The position numbers were made by a program, and so were the translations under genes. From positions 147,758 to 211,757 of the forward strand of contig NZ_FPKR01000009.1 in the NCBI RefSeq assembly GCF_900119825.1: a stretch of DNA of 64,000 bases, given 5' to 3'. Source of the stretch: Chitinimonas taiwanensis DSM 18899 (lineage in GTDB: Bacteria > Pseudomonadota > Gammaproteobacteria > Burkholderiales > Chitinimonadaceae). The notes under the pieces are model-generated. The model saw nothing but the letters and a program-made list of their open reading frames with translations, was not told the DNA's origin and did no database searches. Of this stretch, positions 61,740 to 64,000 are shown in pieces; position 1 is the stretch's first letter; every line of letters begins with the position of its first letter.

Positions 61740-62890
61740 CCGTCTTTGTCGATTTCATCCGCATCAGTCAGGTGCACCCCGGCGTGCGTAACGACTCCGG
61801 CGAATTCGGCCCGGCCTTCCCGCGCGTCGATTCCGGCTTTGTCACCAAGTACACCCGCGACGAGGAAACCGGCGAGCTTGATTGCGAGTGGCAGAGCACC
61901 AGCCGCCGCCATATCGAAGGCAGCTTTGACAGCCTCGTCGTACTTCACTCCGACGGCTACAAGGTCACACTTGAAGGCAATATCGGGCGCTACGGTCGCC
62001 CCGACAATGTCTTCAACTTTGACTTTGATCGCACCATCGACCTTTGCAACCGCCTGTGCGCGCTCCACGGCTTGCCGCCTTTCACGCCCGGCCAGATGGC
62101 CATGGCGCCCAATCCCAGCAAGCACGACCTGAAGCACGGCCTTCTCTTCGCCTGGACTGGCGCGGTCGTTTCCGAACTCCACCTCACCCAAAACCATGAA
62201 TGCGGCTCGATGGCCGCTGCACAGGCCGCAATCGACTGGCTCAACACGCAGTCCATGTCGCACGTGAAAAAGGGCAGGGGAGGGCCTACCACCGTCTCAT
62301 TCGGCGGCGGCAAGAACTCCCGCAAGAAGGTGGATTTCTACCTCAAAGCCCCCGAAATGCTGGCCCACCCACACGGCCGCAAGAAAACCGAAATCCTCGA
62401 AGACCCCGTTTACCAGTACTGCCACCAAAACGGCGTACTGCGCGCCGAACTTAAAGCCAAGCGCCTGCTGCTGCGCGATGCAGGCCTGCGTTACCTCGGA
62501 GACATCACCATGTCCAAGCTCGAAGCCCTTTATCACGACGAGATCGAAATCCTGAGCCGCACCAAAGCGGATGTTGCATCTATCGACTTAACCACCTTGC
62601 CGCCCAAAGTGCGCGCCACTGCTGACAGCTGGTTGCGTGGTGGCATTCCCTCAACATTCCTGTCGCGTACCACGCTTTGGCGCCACGCCAAGATGTTGCG
62701 CGATTACGGCATCGACATCATGCAGCCGCACGATCCGTCTGTGCCTTACCAGCCGATCACCATCAACGTCATCCAGATCAAGCCTATCGACCGGGCTCCC
62801 GACTGGTACTGGCCGCATCAACACAAGCTCCGCCTAGTCGTCGACAACACCAACCAGCTCGACCTCTGGGCAGACAGGCAGGCCGCCTAA
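61736..62890 (+). CDS. Phage replication initiation protein (II/X family)
   Basis: The 384-residue rolling-circle initiator matches the inovirus gene II/X replication proteins (RstA-like). Recognisable regions are EGSFDSLVVLHSDGYKVTLE with GNIGRYGRPDN, LLFAWTGAVVSELHLTQNH, and SFGGGKNSRKKVDFYLKAPE, followed by LRAELKAKRLLL. It would nick the double-stranded replicative form and start single-strand synthesis. Its ATG overlaps the stop of the small repeat ORF. The ending LDLWADRQAA lies 75 bases before the next gene. Confidence 0.9.
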   Translation: MTVFVDFIRISQVHPGVRNDSGEFGPAFPRVDSGFVTKYTRDEETGELDCEWQSTSRRHIEGSFDSLVVLHSDGYKVTLEGNIGRYGRPDNVFNFDFDRTIDLCNRLCALHGLPPFTPGQMAMAPNPSKHDLKHGLLFAWTGAVVSELHLTQNHECGSMAAAQAAIDWLNTQSMSHVKKGRGGPTTVSFGGGKNSRKKVDFYLKAPEMLAHPHGRKKTEILEDPVYQYCHQNGVLRAELKAKRLLLRDAGLRYLGDITMSKLEALYHDEIEILSRTKADVASIDLTTLPPKVRATADSWLRGGIPSTFLSRTTLWRHAKMLRDYGIDIMQPHDPSVPYQPITINVIQIKPIDRAPDWYWPHQHKLRLVVDNTNQLDLWADRQAA

Positions 62891-62965
62891 TGTCTGCCTT
62901 TCATCCAGCCAGCTGCCGCCGTGAGCGGCGGCCTCAGCCGCCGCACATGGCGGCAGGTGGCGACC

Positions 62966-63199
62966 ATGCCTAGATGCGTGATCGAAACCGTCGATGGCTT
63001 CGCCCGCTTCACAGACGAGCAGCCTTGCACCGGCTACATCGTCTACGCCTCGGGCGAACAACCTTATTCAGGCTTACCCCCGCTATCCGTCGAGCAGGCG
63101 GGGACTTACGCAGCCGCATGTGCCTTGCTTTGGTTCATTGGCTCCGTAATGCGTCAAGTGCTCGACTTCTCGAAAGAAAGGTCTCAAGGCAATGAGTAA
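62966..63199 (+). CDS. Small phage membrane protein
   Basis: The 77-residue protein begins MPRCVIETVDGFARFTDE and has one hydrophobic segment near residues 47-60 (AGTYAAACALLWFIGSVM). It lies between rep and the major coat gene, a place often occupied by a minor coat protein or small phage protein. AGGTGG precedes the ATG at 62966; the longer frame from 62921 is not needed. Its stop overlaps the major coat start. Confidence 0.6.
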   Translation: MPRCVIETVDGFARFTDEQPCTGYIVYASGEQPYSGLPPLSVEQAGTYAAACALLWFIGSVMRQVLDFSKERSQGNE

Positions 63200-63416
63200 G
63201 TTCGTAAAAACCCTGGCAGCTGCTGCCACCTTCGCAACCGTTACCACCGGCCAAGTTATGGCCGCAGTTACCCCGCCGACAATTGATGCCGGTGCTGAAG
63301 CTGATACCTGGGTGATCTGGGGTGTTGGCCTGATGGGCGCGCTTTTCCTGCCCAAGCTCGGCATGAACTTGGCCAAGGCTGCATTCGCCAAGGTGCTGTC
63401 CTTCGGTGGCCGTTAA
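63192..63416 (+). CDS. Major coat protein precursor (pVIII-like)
   Basis: The 74-residue precursor has a signal peptide (MSKFVKTLAAAATFATVTTG, cleavage near QVMA-AVTPP), an acidic mature N-terminus (TIDAGAEAD), one membrane helix (WVIWGVGLMGALFLPKLGM) and a basic C-terminus (KAAFAKVLSFGGR), the exact pattern of inovirus major coat proteins. It overlaps the preceding gene by 8 bases and is followed by a terminator. This is the strongest marker of the filamentous phage. Confidence 0.92.
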   Translation: MSKFVKTLAAAATFATVTTGQVMAAVTPPTIDAGAEADTWVIWGVGLMGALFLPKLGMNLAKAAFAKVLSFGGR

Positions 63417-63419
63417 TAG

Positions 63420-63482
63420 GTGGAAGGCTACTTCTTCCTCCTGATGGTCCTGCCGGCCCTCTGGCAGGTGGCCAGCGCGTGA
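63420..63482 (+). CDS. Possible 20-aa minor coat protein (pVII/pIX-like)
   Basis: A GTG-initiated frame encodes (M)EGYFFLLMVLPALWQVASA, a very short hydrophobic peptide. It starts four bases after the major coat stop. Such tiny membrane proteins lie next to the major coat gene in inoviruses. The frame is too short for statistics and lacks an obvious ribosome site. Confidence 0.35.
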   Translation: MEGYFFLLMVLPALWQVASA

Positions 63483-63485
63483 CAC

Positions 63486-63510
63486 AAGGGGCTTCGGCCC
63501 CTTTTATTTT
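63486..63510 (+). terminator. UUCG-tetraloop terminator after the coat genes
   Basis: Stem AAGGGGC/GCCCCTT closes a TTCG tetraloop and is followed by TTATTTT. A terminator here limits read-through from the highly expressed coat gene into the pIII gene, as in Ff phages. Confidence 0.9.
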
Positions 63511-63520
63511 GGTATTGGCT

Positions 63521-64000
63521 ATGCGTTATTTATTTCTTGCCTTTGCGTTTTTGGGTTTTGCGCTTGCCGCAGAAGACCCTAATTACCAATATATTTATCA
63601 GCCAAATTGGTTTGTCTATGGCAATTGCGGCGGCCCATCCCCTGATGATACAAAGCCTTGCCAAAAGCCCCCGGCATACCAAAACACTACACTTCAGCCC
63701 TGGATAGGCAGTCTCTTTAATAAACGTTCACAAGCCCTTGTTAATGAAAACAAGGTCATTGTTTTTTACTACAACGCCAGTCCTTCTTGCGATACATCTC
63801 AAGGCTGGGCGCTTGGAAATTTTAGTAGCCCGTATAAGGATTATTGTCGCCGCCTTAAAACCGCTGTCGATTGCCCTCCCGGCGAAATTAACCAGGGCGG
63901 CAAGTGTGTTTCCAAGTGTCTTGCGCTCTCTGGTGGCTCATTCGATCTCAAGGGCACTATTTTAAAAGGGAGCCCGGCATTAACCCTCTGTCGCAACAAT
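63521..64000 (+). CDS. Adsorption (pIII-like) minor coat protein, 5' part
   Basis: A frame of 160 codons is open from ATG 63521 to the last base of the window, so the gene is truncated by the window. It starts with a signal peptide (MRYLFLAFAFLGFALAAEDP) and the mature part is Cys-rich with CPPGEINQGGKCVSKC near residues 123-138, a motif seen in inovirus attachment proteins. The position after the coat terminator fits pIII. The DNA is markedly more AT-rich than the rest of the window. Confidence 0.75.
   Translation, partial: MRYLFLAFAFLGFALAAEDPNYQYIYQPNWFVYGNCGGPSPDDTKPCQKPPAYQNTTLQPWIGSLFNKRSQALVNENKVIVFYYNASPSCDTSQGWALGNFSSPYKDYCRRLKTAVDCPPGEINQGGKCVSKCLALSGGSFDLKGTILKGSPALTLCRNN

Noticed and set aside
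1..64000. CRISPR array, tRNA or rRNA genes
   Set aside because: No regularly spaced direct repeats with unique spacers, and no tRNA cloverleaf or rRNA sequence, were noticed.

Overview
The window is GC-rich chromosomal DNA of a beta-proteobacterium. A Neisseriales/Burkholderiales-type host is inferred from the mix of cysN, glnD, a PhaB-type acetoacetyl-CoA reductase, ompW, zapE and an imuA-imuB-dnaE2 cassette. No rRNA, tRNA or CRISPR was seen.

Region 1 (1-19.95 kb) is ordinary chromosome: the 3' part of cysN, a MATE exporter, glnD (-), a GNAT acetyltransferase (-), map (-), a YhhN lysoplasmalogenase-like membrane protein, ompW, phaB (-), zapE, an SMR exporter overlapping a quinone oxidoreductase, and a small lipoprotein. 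Next comes the SOS mutagenesis operon imuA-imuB-dnaE2 (-), preceded by a large dyad holding two GAACGATCGTTC boxes. A three-gene overlapping cluster follows: an exported unknown, isoaspartyl peptidase and a periplasmic binding protein.

Region 2 (19.98-53.5 kb, all minus strand) is one collinear cluster for an extracellular-type contractile injection system (eCIS, phage-tail-like). In transcription order it holds a DUF3467-like protein, a DUF4255/Pvc16-like cap protein, an unknown with a carboxypeptidase-regulatory-like domain, sheath, tube, second sheath, second tube, LysM-like protein, a 58-aa protein, separate hub and spike genes, a 617-aa protein with a long hydrophobic segment, gp25, baseplate J, tail protein I, a CIS tape-measure-family protein, an AAA+ ATPase, a coiled-coil protein and two large proteins sharing an N-terminal motif. 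It ends with a 2362-aa protein that carries two DUF4157 (HELAH) domains and two HNH-like motifs in an internally duplicated architecture, the best cargo/effector candidate. Most genes overlap or nearly touch. A sigma-54-type -24/-12 element lies just upstream of the first gene, and a divergent sigma-54 enhancer-binding regulator (53850-55145) with a near-perfect dyad between them suggests dedicated control. I see no PAAR tip protein and no obvious tail fibre.

Region 3 (55.2-60.1 kb) has a small basic AT-hook-like protein, an HMA metal-binding protein, a methyl-accepting chemotaxis protein and a di-haem DUF1111-type lipoprotein.

Region 4 (60.28 kb to the window end) is a filamentous-phage (Inovirus) prophage cut by the window: a leftward HTH repressor with repeated operator-like motifs, then rightward a likely ssDNA-binding protein, a Cys-rich protein, a small repeat-encoded ORF, a II/X-family replication initiator, a small membrane protein, the major coat protein, a 20-aa hydrophobic ORF, a UUCG-loop terminator, and the start of a pIII-like adsorption protein. 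Between the ssDNA-binding gene and rep sits an unusual array of 'C-rich/T-tract plus palindrome' units whose stems differ in sequence but stay self-complementary.
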